From Amorphochlora amoebiformis (lineage: Eukaryota > Cercozoa > Chlorarachniophyceae), in the NCBI GenBank assembly GCA_054601695.1, contig BAAHQB010000115.1, forward strand, positions 310,001-374,000: a stretch of 64,000 nt of DNA, given 5' to 3'. Of this stretch, positions 1 to 64,000 are shown piece after piece (position 1 is the stretch's first letter; every line of letters starts with the position of its first letter). The translations under genes were made by a program, and so were the position numbers. The notes beneath the pieces are model-generated. The model was given only the letters and a program-made list of their open reading frames with translations. It searched no databases and was not told the origin of the DNA.

Positions 1-1157
<1,157 letters not shown>

Positions 1158-1718
1158 CTGGGGGTAGAGGCGGCAACTTCAGCTTCACCTTCAGTCTTCG
1201 AGTCGTGCCCAATCTCCACAAAGATTCCCCCCTCAGTGAAAGGGGCGTATGGCTTTGTGTTTGACGGTAAAGCGTAAAGGATGACCTCGAGGCTGGTCAT
1301 CTCCTTAAATAGCGTCTCAACCACCGCATGGCAGACCTCCTGTTCGTACAGTTTTTCCGCATGGAAGAACGAGATCCACAGGGAGTTCTTCGCGTTAATT
1401 TTCTTCCCGTTTGCCAGGCCCTTGTTGGTCGACTCCCATTTGGTGGCTAGTCCCAAGCCGGTCTTAACCGGCGCCATTTCGAAGGCAACGAACCCGACGA
1501 TGTTTGACTTCTCATCGCGCACTATGACGGACACCGTGGAGCTGCCTCTGAAGGAGAAAAAGAAAGGATATGTTAGTTTTGGACAGGTGAGGGGAGAAGG
1601 ATTACATAAGCTCGGTCGCGTCGGCGCTATGGAAACGACCTTCAAAAAGCGCTTGATTATGCGCTATGAGGTCGTCCAGGTAAGGCGCATCCTTGAGAGT
1701 AGCTCGGGACACTTTCAT
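1158..1718 (-). CDS. CFAP61: CFAP61-like protein, first two exons (partial)
   Basis: CFAP61 is an axonemal calmodulin/spoke-associated complex protein of motile cilia. Exon 1 is 1718-1606 (ATG at 1718, starting MKVSRATLKDAPYLDD) and exon 2 is 1547-1158. The 58-nt intron has GT at 1605-1604 and CAG at 1550-1548, and its phase closes as ..LIGSSTVSV. Exon 2 carries VSVIVRDEKSNIVGFVAFEM, then LWISFFHAEKLYEQEVCHAV and VILYALPSNTKPYAPF. This order resembles the N-terminal GNAT-like region of CFAP61, where a strand over 'FLDYP' is followed by NTLFMHLFVA and FIFLIVPS motifs. The donor after exon 2 is CAG|GTTCTA at 1157. The rest of the gene must lie beyond the left edge. The identification rests on remembered family motifs; another GNAT-fold protein is the alternative. 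Confidence 0.68.
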
Positions 1719-1958
1719 GGAGCTCTAAATGGAATATACACCGTCAAACTCAAGAACTAACACAAGTTGAACCCACGATAGCCACCTGTCTTCATGCAGA
1801 AACCTCCCACGCTTGAAAAGAATTACTTTGGAACTTGGGGATAAACCAGAGATCCCAGTCCCCGTGACTTTTTGAATCCCCGGGATCCCCTGTTATTTCT
1901 GGGTGGTAACGGTTCGGTAACGTTAGTCTAATCCACTTTCGACCGCTGGTCCGCTGCC
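1719..1958. promoter_or_regulatory. Divergent (bidirectional) promoter region, CFAP61-like / PrsW-like
   Basis: These 240 bp separate the start codons of two divergently transcribed genes. The composition is balanced, with no microsatellite, in contrast to the introns. No TATA box or other element could be assigned with confidence. The region must hold both 5' UTRs and core promoters. Confidence 0.6.
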
Positions 1959-3239
1959 ATGGATGTGGTGGAGACTAAACATGAGGACGTTTCCATGAGC
2001 CTCGAGCCGGATGTGGACAACGAAAATGGTGTGAAAAATATGTGTGAATATTTTCATGAATTTAAAATCCCCTGGGATCACGAGACCTGAGCAAACCCAA
2101 AGCTTGATCAACAATAACACACCCATATCAAAAATTCCAGACGAACACGCTATGAAAGTTGGTATGGTGGATAACGAGGTCGACGACGATTCTATAGGCC
2201 ATCCTCACACCCTAGTCACAGTCCCATACGCTACAGCATTCGCCTTGGCAGAGATAATAATCCTCTGGATTATACTGTTCACTGTTTCTTTCCAGTTGGC
2301 CGGAGTCTATCCCTTTCTATTCCTGCCCATTGCGCCCCTGATCTGGTACATGTACAAAAATCGTGAACTTGTCCATCGAACGTTCCCCGAAGCAGCTTTT
2401 GCCGTTGGATTTCTCCCGGGAATGTTCATAATTTGGTTTGTCGAGACGATACTTTTTAGCATCGTACGCATCATCTTCAAGACGTCCGGCGCTCACACAG
2501 ACCCCGACAACGAGGATGAAGAGCGCGACGACGGATATGTCGTGTACTGGCTCTTCGTCTCATTCATCGTCTTCTCTCTAAGCACGGAAACCGGAAAGTA
2601 CCTCGTGCTGCGGTATGCACGTATAGTCTGGCCCAATGCCCTCGAGACGAAGGGGAGCATCATCCTGACCGTCGCAGGTGCTATGGGGTTCGCGATCTCC
2701 AACAATGTAATGCTTCTTCTCATCAACGCTACCTGGAACAAGTGGGATTTCGCCACGACCTTGGCATGGGGAGTATACTTGTCTTTGGTCATGGACACAG
2801 TCCACTGCTTGACGGCATATTACATTGCAATCATGGTTGCACGACGCGATATTTTCAGTCATGATATCAAGATATACCACATACTGGGAGTCCCTATCTT
2901 CGCTCGCGGTGTCTTGGTTTTTGCTAGCTCGCCAGTCCCGGCTTTCATGAAGGTCGCCCTAAATCCGATTGTTAACCAACTTCATAGCATTTGATATAAC
3001 ATCTGTTATGAACATAGGGAGCCGTGATGTGGGTGGTAATTATATTGGTTGACCTTGTCATTGTTGCGGGTCTCATTCTGCTCATCATGCGAGCACAGGG
3101 CCAACTGCCTCGCAACCACGTGGCGGAAGGTGGCTACCTCCAGATTTTGGGAACAGGTGATGACGTCGGGCCGGAGAGCGAGACGGGATTAGATCTCAAG
3201 CTTAGTCAGGAGAAAAACGGGGAAGAGGAGGAAATTTAA
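1959..3239 (+). CDS. PrsW-like polytopic membrane protein (putative intramembrane protease)
   Basis: Three exons: 1959-2028, 2141-2970 and 3018-3239 (373 aa). The start MDVVETKHEDVSMSLEPD is chosen because the 112-nt intron 2029-2140 (G|GTGTGA to TTCCAG) joins in phase. The 47-nt intron 2971-3017 (ATT|GTTAAC to ACATAG) restores a continuous last membrane helix, NPIGAVMWVVIILVD. An acidic N-terminus is followed by about eight hydrophobic segments and an acidic tail ending EKNGEEEEI. The spacing of STETGK, GFAISNN and a membrane His in DTVHCLTAYY resembles the PrsW family, whose bacterial members cleave anti-sigma factors in the membrane. Two positions differ from the usual signature: EExxK reads TETGK, and the Glu of GFAxxEN is Asn. 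It may therefore be a pseudoprotease or only a distant relative. An endomembrane location is inferred from the helices. Confidence 0.6.
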
Positions 3240-3379
3240 TGGGATCAGCTAGCACTGGCGGTGCTGAATATGTGCTGCGAATGTGTGCTGATGTTGGTAC
3301 GTTATTACTCGTACGTCTTGAATTCTAGAATTGGACCTAAATATTAGAATCCTAGAATATCTAGTATATAATAAAATTG

Positions 3380-3413
<34 letters not shown>

Positions 3414-3787
3414 CATACAGATATATATATATATATATAGTACATCTAGTACATATAGATTAATCTATTTAATAGGTCACTTCTAGAAACTTATTTTACC
3501 ATTAGTAGTTAGTAGTAGTAACAGTGCATCTCCACAATAATAAATATAATGAATCTTTACAGTTAATACTAGTAATACAATAATATTCTCTAGATTCTAG
3601 AGATTCTAGATATTATCTCGTCACGTCGAACCAAATATGACACAACAATAGTAACAATTAAAACTAGAAAATAATAACCAAGATGAATTCAAATTCAAAA
3701 CCACGTGAACAGATCTAGAGATATCTTTCTGACTGATAGCGGCTTTGGCGAAATGACTCTAGGCCATCTAGACGTGTAACTAGTAGG
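3240..3787. other. Convergent 3'-3' spacer with CTAG-rich segment
   Basis: This spacer lies between the stop codons of the PrsW-like gene (plus) and the tRNA-binding gene (minus). It starts with ordinary sequence and a short (CA)n(TA)n run (about 3378-3440). The stretch 3310-3775 is unusually dense in CTAG, TCTAGA and AGATCTAGAG palindromes, for example around 3586-3614. No ORF or RNA gene is visible. It must contain both 3' UTRs and polyadenylation sites. The same CTAG enrichment recurs in the other two convergent spacers. Confidence 0.65.
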
Positions 3788-12269
<8,482 letters not shown>

Positions 12270-12713
12270 TTTATTACACAAAAGCGGTGCTTACAGGTGC
12301 GCAGGGTTCTGCGGGAAATTTCGGTTGTCACGCATTCATGTCACACAGTAGTGCACGTGCTGGATCGATGGTCACTCACGCACATCACATGTCATACGTC
12401 AAGATGTCACCCTTGTATGTCACAATTGTCGCGGGCGGGACCATGGGAGGAGAGAAAGATCTCTTTCGTTAACATACAATCTAGCACCCATACCACGCCT
12501 TCAGGAGAGTGAAGGACAAAAAATGTTTCGAGGGGGATCTGATATATCCACGAGGAAATCTCATTGGAATGTTCCTGGAACCCCAGAAGGTGGATTAAGA
12601 CTAACCACATTTCTGCTTCGTGTCACCGGCGAAAATCTCATTCGCTATTCCTTCCAGCCTTTCTCTCTGCTTTTCTCTTTCTTCTCTTGCCTTAGCAAAT
12701 AAATTTGCCAGGC
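12270..12713. promoter_or_regulatory. Divergent promoter region, tRNA-binding gene / VPS34
   Basis: 444 bp of balanced composition between the two start codons. A pyrimidine tract (about 12655-12690) lies just upstream of the VPS34 ATG, with AG at 12694. The stretch 12300-12420 repeats ATGTCAC/GTCACAC motifs. Open frames on both strands are short and show no family resemblance, so I treat them as chance. Confidence 0.55.
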
Positions 12714-34140
<21,427 letters not shown>

Positions 34141-34322
34141 CAACTGGCCAGACTGCATTTGGATGATGAATGTCGGTGAAACTTTAGAATGCGTGCGTAA
34201 ATGTTTGTTGTCACAAGCTACAAACTTGGGCCAGTGAAAGAGCTGACGTATTACATATCACAATAATAATTGGTATAACAGAATAGATAGCATGTAGTCT
34301 AGTAATTGACACACCGTAGGCT

Positions 34323-34382
<60 letters not shown>

Positions 34383-34988
34383 ATTACATATAACACCGAT
34401 ATGTATGTATGTATATGCTCTAGATACCAGATATACATACATCTAGATATACACATATGCATATCTGTATCCTATATCATTTGCCATGATCATTAATACA
34501 TACATTCCATGCTAGTTATGAATTTATGTCATACTTGTATACAGGTATAATTGTGAATTAATTTTATACATACACACTTAAAATAAAATCCATAATCATG
34601 ATAGTGAATATATATATAAATACCATCAACTCGAACTAGTCGAATATCAAAACTTCAAAATTGCACGGCAACTCACCGTGATCGGATGTCTACGATTTAT
34701 AGATATTCAGACTATTTCTAATCTCTAGAATCTAGCTAATTTCATAGTTCAATCCAATTCTAGATACTTAACCTAGTAACGTTCTAGATGTTAAGTTCTG
34801 TTTGATCTAGATAATTACTAGATGTACACAATAACTAGAAAAAATATCTAGTATCTAGTAGATCTACACTGTATCTACAGATCTAGTGTATGATACGGAA
34901 CAACTGGAACAAGGCCAAACGGTTGCGGCAAACTTTCTAGATTCTAGTACTTCGGGCCGATGTCAAGTCTCCGCACCCGTTGAAAGCG
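34141..34988. other. Convergent 3'-3' spacer VPS34 / HUS1, with (TA)n and CTAG-rich part
   Basis: 848 bp between two stop codons. It holds one (TA)n run (34325-34380). In 34690-34960, CTAG occurs very often, in words such as TCTAGAATCTAG, CTAGTATCTAGTAG and TTCTAGATTCTAG. The 3' UTRs of both genes must lie here. No ORF is credible. Confidence 0.7.
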
Positions 34989-37515
<2,527 letters not shown>

Positions 37516-37629
37516 TTTGGGTCGCCGTGAAGGAGAGGCTTCCCGCGAGCCACCACCTTTTAGATGCCGAATTAAAAGTTCGGCTAAACTGAGACGGCGG
37601 GCTGACCTTCTACGTTGGACGGCTGCAAC
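37516..37629. promoter_or_regulatory. Very short divergent promoter HUS1 / nucleoporin
   Basis: Only 114 bp between the two proposed start codons, balanced in composition. If the nucleoporin really starts at 37867, the spacer is 351 bp. No core element could be named. Confidence 0.5.
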
Positions 37630-39889
37630 ATGCTGTATTGGATTGCCGCGGGGGCGGGCCTGTTGGGTTTAGCATGGTTTGCAATTTCTTCCTTAAGGTA
37701 TCATCCGCGGATTCTCCTTTATTCCGCAATCGAGGCTCATTACGGTTGTGTTTTGCAGTCCACAAGACAGACACCAGCTGCACACGACCATTTCGCGCCG
37801 GATATCACGTAACCCACGACCCTAAGCGTTCGTTGTTCTTGAAATCACTTCCTATAATCCTCAGCTATGGTTGAAGTCTCGAGGACCTACTTGGGGTTTT
37901 TGAAACCGGACGGGCTGGGAGAGTTTCAAGGGCCTGAGGAAATGGAGGAGGACGAGGCTTACACGACACTGGATGGGAGGCCGAATCACGTTCCCCAGAG
38001 CGTTTTTGCTATGAGTAAGGACTACACCTCCGAGGAGCCCTCGGCTTTCATGTGGAATCCTCAGTACGACGAGGAGGATATGACAAGGGAGGAAGTGCAG
38101 AGTATAGACGAAAAACCTGAGTTTTCGCCGGGGTTTGGGGCTGCGAATTCGTCTATTAAGGAGGTTCCGGCGGGGGAAATCGCAGGAGAGCCGAAGGAGA
38201 AGCCGTGCGACAGGGGCGATGAAGTAGATCTGCACAATTATCGCTCTGGAAAGAAGCGCTTCCTCGGGAATCGGGTCACCTCTGCTCTGAAGCGCCTGAA
38301 GGCCACCAAACCACCGACGCCGAGGCCCTCACCAGCTGAGCCCAGCGTCATCACGGCCTCCAAAAGAGCCAGGGCGTCTAGTGTCTCGTCCATAGGAACG
38401 GACAGTCTTATCCTCAAGCGTCCAAGGAGCGAGAAGGATGTTGTCGAAGTACGAGCCCAGTCTCGGCATAATAAGCGTAAGAACACCACCGTGCAAGATG
38501 CTCGGTCGAAGAAAGGTCGTCTAACATCTCTTGAGGAAAAACCTGAGGCCTATCCTGTAGAACCCCGTCTTCTCACCAAGACGCCTGATCTAAAGAAAGC
38601 TCGCTCCAACCACATCCCAAAGAAAGGAAAGAGACCAGTTCTGAGGAAGGTTCGGAGCACACCGCCGGTTGCTGCCACCTCCAAAAGATCGAAGATGGGG
38701 GGTGAGACCAAACTAATCGAGTCGAGACCACCAATCGAGATAAAGCGAACAGAAACTGGTCGGGTTGCATTGGATGACGATCCCGACCCCTACGCCGACC
38801 AATACCTGGATGATATTGAGGGCAACGACTTCGAGGAGGACAACGGGGGTGAGGAAGATATCGACATGATGCTTATGGCTGCCAGTCCCCAGAAGGTCAA
38901 GAGCCCCAAAGTTGACGCAGGAGAGGGCCTGTTTACCAGCCCAGCCGTTGTGCCCGGCAGCAAGACGGATAAAACCAAAGAGGGAGGCGAGTTCACAGGC
39001 CTATTTGGAGCTGATGAGAGCACGGGAAAGACTCCTGCCCCAAAGGCTGGGGACAAGAAGGCTGCAAGCTCTGGGTCCAGCATATTTGGGGCAGGAGAAT
39101 CTTCAGGAGCGGATTTATTTTCGAATAATTCCGCCAGCAAAGACTCTTCGGATGGAGGATTGTTCTCTGCCGACTCAAAATCTGAAGGACTATTTAGTGG
39201 CAGCAGCGATAAAACCGCCTCGAAGGACAAACAAGAAAAGAAGGTCGGCGGAGGATTATTCTCCTCAGATGCCCCAAAATCAGGTGGTTTGTTCGCCACC
39301 GAGGAGTCGAAAGCTCAGCCCAAGGAAACCAGCTCAGGTGTGTGGATAATTCTCTAACTCATCCCTACACGAATATCTATTATTTAAATTTTCGACTCCT
39401 TCCTATGTGATGTTTAACATGCGATGTATTCCAATTTTGCATGTATATTATATAATTGATATATTAGGTTTTGCACAACATATGTATCTATATATTAATG
39501 GATATTATTTAAGTAAATTTATTGTATGTAAACATACTTCATACTGCATATGTATAGTTTAACAGCACAATAATATACGAATATATTATATAATATGTAT
39601 ATATATATATATATATATGTGTGTGTATTTATAATATATATATATATATATATATATAAATATATTATATAATGTATATGTATGTATGTATATAAATATA
39701 TGTGTATGTAAATATATATGTATGTATGTATGTATATATATATATATGTATGTAATGTGTGTGTATGATGTGTTTTAGTAGATATGCATTTATACTACAT
39801 GTAATTTATGTATGTGTATATATGTGTATATATGTGTATATAATGTATATATATATATATATGTATATGTGCATATATGTATAAAATAT

Positions 39890-39921
<32 letters not shown>

Positions 39922-41370
39922 ATGTATATATTATTCATGTATACTTCATGTTCATTTTGATTGTATATGTATTTATTCGTATATTGCTCATGCAGGTTCA
40001 AGTTTGTTTGCTGGGGAGTCGAAGGAGACTGCTGGAGGCTTATTTGGTGGTGACAAGAAGAAAATAGGCAGTGGAGGCATACTTGACTCCAAGAGTGACA
40101 AGAAGCCTAACTCAAAGAATGGCCCCGGCATCTTTGACAATTCCAACAACGCATCATCCGATCTGTTTGGCGTGTCCAGCAACGAGGGTTCAAGCCTGTT
40201 TGCTGCAGGTGCGAAACCAGCAGGTTCAACAAATTATTTTCCTGTCGCCACAACATGCTAACAATCTCTTTACTCCTCAGGGTCCAAGGGGACAGCCAAC
40301 ACAGAGAAAGTCTTTGGATCATCGGACTCAGGACTCTTCGGAGCCTCTAATACTTCAAACAAGGGGACCGAAAAGGCTGGATCCTCGTTATTCGAGGATT
40401 CTGTAGGATCTGCCTTTGGGGATGCCAAGCCCAACTCCGGTTTTGGTGGGAACGACTCCAGCTCAGGGTTTGGGGGGGATAAGGTGAACACCGGAAACCC
40501 AAGCTCCGGGTTTGGGGTAGGTAATAGCGCCGGTTTTGGAGGGGAGGCTGAATTCGGTGATAACAAGGCTTCTTCACTGGGATCCAAGCCATCCTCAGGA
40601 GGGTTTGGGGGATCTTCGGACGTGTTTGGGGGGAATAACAGTTCCAAAAAGAAGAGTTCAGGGCCTTTTGATTCTCACGATTCGTTTGGCTCGGAAAGTA
40701 AGGCCTCTAATCCGTTCGGATCTGGGGGATCAACTGGCGGATTCGGTGGATCGAAAGCTGAGCCATCTTCTGCTTTTGGGGGCTTAAGTAACAGCTCCAG
40801 CAATTCGTTTGGAGCTTCGTCATCTGCAAAAGAATCAAATCCATTCTCCTCTGGTGCTGCTGGAGGCTTTGGGAGCAATAGTGGTGCCGGCGGATCAAGC
40901 TTTGGGGGAGGCAGTAGCGGCTTCGGGAACAGCAACGACAGCAGCTCGACCTCGAATCCCTTTGGAGATGGATCATCGCAAAGCAATGCTTTTGGGGGAA
41001 AGACTTCGTCCAATCCGTTCGGGTCTGTACACACACACACATATGTTATATTTACACCTGCACATGTAAATGATAACATGCACTCATACATATATATACA
41101 CACACATATAAAAGTATATACATATATATATATATATATATACATTTATATATATATATATACATACATATACATATATAATATTATATATGTATATATA
41201 CATATATATATATTTATATTATATGTACATATATATATATATATATTATATATATTATATTTATATGCATGTATACATATAACATATATATTTATATATG
41301 TTAAAATGTATGTTAAATATATACATATAAATAAATTTATGTAGAATATATGTATGTATATGTATATATA

Positions 41371-41427
<57 letters not shown>

Positions 41428-41431
41428 TATA

Positions 41432-41516
<85 letters not shown>

Positions 41517-41529
41517 AAATATATATATT

Positions 41530-41581
<52 letters not shown>

Positions 41582-42341
41582 TCATTAGCTCTGGGTCAGA
41601 AGGTAACTCTGGCGTTTTTGGGAGCAGCAATAGTAGCGATCCCTTCGGATCAGGTGTGGGTTTCATATCTCCGCACATTCTTCATATGATTTTTCGTTCG
41701 CATGTTGCCGGGAATTTCCAATTAGTCTTTGTTCTTGATTTACTTATTGATTTAATTTTGGCCCAGGTGGTGGCAGCGGCAACTCTTCCGCTTTCGGCTC
41801 CAATAGACCCGGGAACAATAGCAATCCCTTCGGCTCTTCGGGTGGTGGATCTGGATTCGAATCGAATAACAAGAGCACCGGCGATGATCCGTTTGGTAGA
41901 GGTTCCGGAGGTGGAGCTAGTAGCAACCCATTCGGGTCATCCAGCAGTAATTTGGGGGGGGATAGCAATCCCTTCGGAGGAAGCTCCAACACAGGGTCGG
42001 ATCACGTGGGCCGGAGTGGAGGCTTTGGATCGAGCAATAGTGGCGGTGGGTTTGGTTCCAGTGGCGGCGGCTTTGGTTCCAGTGGCGGTGGCTTTGGTTC
42101 AAGCGGGGGAAACTCTGGCGGATTCAATAGTAGTGCGGGGTTTGGAGGCGGTGGTGGGGGGAGCTTTGGTGGGGGAGGAGGGGGAGGATTTAGCGGAGGG
42201 GGAGGATTTGGGGGCGCCGGCAGCGCAGGAGGCAACAGTGATGCGGGTTTTGGTGGTGGTGGTGGCTTTGGGGGAGGAGGATTTAAGTCGTCAAAGAGTA
42301 AAAGCAAGGGTCGTCGATTTCGGTCACGGAGAAAGAAATGA
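37630..42341 (+). CDS. FG-repeat nucleoporin with likely N-terminal membrane helix
   Basis: FG nucleoporins form the permeability barrier of the nuclear pore. Seven proposed exons: 37630-37697, 37759-37808, 37865-39337, 39996-40208, 40281-41022, 41589-41653, 41767-42341; about 1,060 aa. Exons 3-7 are certain in style: an acidic segment, a Lys/Arg/Ser/Pro-rich segment with many KR pairs, then GLF and GGF/NPFG repeats, Gly-rich FGSSGGG repeats, and a basic tail [18 protein letters not shown]. Exons 1-2 are an inference. They join in phase (SSL|S.. and S|PMVEVSR) through introns GTATCA..TTTGCAG and GTAACC..CCTCAG. They supply [20 protein letters not shown], a good membrane helix. The combination of an N-terminal helix with a C-terminal FG tail resembles vertebrate POM121 in architecture. 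If exons 1-2 are wrong, translation starts at ATG 37867. The two long introns are (TA)n. Confidence 0.78.
39338..39995. repeat. (TA)n-rich nucleoporin intron
   Basis: A 658-bp AT-rich intron with (TA)n, (TATG)n and scattered unique sequence. Donor TCAG|GTGTGG and acceptor CATGCAG. The last 300 bp show repeated GTATATATGTGTATATATG units (39810-39845). Confidence 0.85.
41023..41588. repeat. (TA)n nucleoporin intron interrupting the FG region
   Basis: A 566-bp intron starting GTCTGTACACACACAC and running into (TA)n, with acceptor TTCATTAG. The reading frame resumes in phase with [11 protein letters not shown]. Confidence 0.85.
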
Positions 42342-42893
42342 TCATCACGCTGCTGATACTCGGCTTCAACAACGAAGTCTGTCTCGTCCCACAGCCTGCA
42401 ATCGGAGGCCCGAAGCGGATAATGTCCGAAATGCCGCTATCTAGACCATTGCAAGACTTCAGCCTTGAGGTTAGTTCAGACACGTACGTTCTGTCTGTGT
42501 ATTCGAAGTTAAATTATAAGTATAATGGTCTTTCATATGTCGAATCCATCTTCTGGATCTGGGGATTGGTTGTATCATGATCACATATCTAGCATACACC
42601 CATACAGGAGTCATGCTAGTCATGATGGGCTAGATGGGACTACTACTAGTACTACTAGTACACTAGGACAGTAGGACTAGTACTAGTAGTAGCTACCTCT
42701 AGTACCTACTAGACAACACCTAGACTACTAGAGCTAGGATCGGATAATTCTAGCAATTACCTAGATTCTAGAGATTACAGAGTATTTACGTACTAGATAA
42801 CAAGAAAATCTCTGGATAATCTGGACAAATGATCAAAACTCTTCACTCACGATCATCCAAATTTTCAAATCCCCTTCAAGGCTCGCACGCTTT
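42342..42893. other. Convergent 3'-3' spacer nucleoporin / UTP5, CTAG-rich
   Basis: 552 bp between the stop codons. The segment 42585-42800 is packed with CTAG and ACTAGTA words (for example ACTACTACTAGTACTACTAG near 42638). No microsatellite is present. This is the third convergent spacer with the same feature. Confidence 0.7.
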
Positions 42894-63676
<20,783 letters not shown>

Positions 63677-63869
63677 CGGCGAGTTATTTCGGCAATATCT
63701 ATTATTTCTTCGGCCTACTTCTTAAAAGTGTCCCCGGGTTGTCCCATTTGCCAAGGGCAGCTGCGGTAATTATCATGACCACAAATCGCGCGTCAGTCGC
63801 GGCCTAGATGGAGTAATTTCTCAGTAAATCGGTATTAGGAGGTCGAAGTCATACAGTAAGGCGAGGCGG
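63677..63869. promoter_or_regulatory. Divergent promoter region, UTP5 / TFIIA large subunit
   Basis: 193 bp of balanced sequence between the two start codons. An 11-codon open frame at about 63776-63808 (MTTNRASVAA) could be an upstream ORF of the TFIIA transcript but is more likely chance. No core promoter element is certain. Confidence 0.55.
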
Positions 63870-64000
63870 ATGCAGTTGAATCGTCCAGGTGTTTCGACGG
63901 CCGCCGCGGGAGGCGCATCATCGCGGTTTCCCGACCTGTACGACTCAGTTATTCGTCACGTAGTCGGTCGGGCCCGCACGCACATGCAAAATGAAGGCAG
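63870..64000 (+). CDS. GTF2A1: TFIIA large (alpha/beta) subunit, N-terminus, partial
   Basis: The open frame from ATG 63870 runs to the window edge. It reads MQLNRPGVSTAAAGGASSRF, then PDLYDSVIRHVVGRARTHMQ and NEG. The piece LYDSVIRHVVGRARTHMQNEG matches the first helix of TFIIA-alpha ('lYrsVIedVi..vRe.F...GvDe'), which forms part of the four-helix bundle that stabilises TBP on the TATA box. The usual N-terminus is shorter, so about 20 extra residues precede the helix. The rest is outside the window. With only 43 residues, the assignment is good but not certain. Confidence 0.7.
   Translation, partial: MQLNRPGVSTAAAGGASSRFPDLYDSVIRHVVGRARTHMQNEG

Noticed and set aside
38790-39299. 169-codon antisense frame in the nucleoporin gene, and similar ones at 40270-40647 and 40675-41145
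   Set aside because: These are antisense shadows of the Ser/Gly-rich FG coding sequence; the sense frame is continuous and has the expected repeats.
41656-42444. 262-codon plus-strand frame over the last nucleoporin exons
   Set aside because: It runs in a different frame from the FG repeats, reads through the splice acceptor at 41766, and lacks the GGF/NPFG motifs that the true frame shows.

Overview
This is nuclear DNA of an intron-rich unicellular eukaryote, probably a ciliated protist: it carries a cilia-associated CFAP61-like gene, spliceosomal GT-AG introns and TTAGGG-type repeats. I cannot name the lineage. The long open frames of alternating Ile and Tyr are translations of (TA)n microsatellite and are not genes. 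The real genes lie in short islands of balanced composition (10-190 bp) within the repeat. Read one island at a time, with splice sites and codon phase checked at each junction, the islands join into eight conserved eukaryotic genes that fill nearly the whole window.

Layout, left to right: CFAP61-like 5' end (minus, 1158-1718, runs off to the left); PrsW-like membrane protein (plus, 1959-3239); GST-like plus EMAPII tRNA-binding protein of the Arc1p/p43/tRIP type (minus, 12269-3788); class III PI 3-kinase VPS34 (plus, 12714-34140, about 46 exons); checkpoint clamp subunit HUS1 (minus, 37515-34989, 9 exons); an FG-repeat nucleoporin with a likely N-terminal membrane helix (plus, 37630-42341); UTP5/WDR43, a U3 processome subunit (minus, 63676-42894, 30 exons); and the 5' end of the TFIIA large subunit (plus, from 63870, cut by the right edge). 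The genes alternate strand without exception. This gives four short divergent promoters (114-444 bp) and three short convergent spacers (548-848 bp). All three convergent spacers are rich in CTAG.

The architecture is inverted relative to most genomes: the intergenic DNA is compact and the introns are bloated. Roughly 11-12 kb of the 64 kb is coding, and most of the rest is intron. The introns consist of (TA)n, (CA)n/(TG)n, (GA)n, interstitial (CCCTAA)n/(TTAGGG)n and trinucleotide arrays. These repeats often supply the splice sites themselves: GTATATAT...ATATATAG, or GTAACCCTAA...CCCTAG. Several introns also hold degenerate or tandem copies of the neighbouring exon, and one holds an inverted copy. 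A dispersed element of about 45 bp recurs beside the telomere-like arrays. HUS1 and the PrsW-like gene keep ordinary short introns (29-112 nt), apart from the last HUS1 intron, so the expansion is uneven between genes.

The proteins are housekeeping: membrane traffic and autophagy (VPS34), DNA-damage signalling (HUS1), nuclear pore, ribosome biogenesis, tRNA handling, basal transcription and cilia. Nothing suggests they form one pathway. The exceptional feature of the window is its intron biology.
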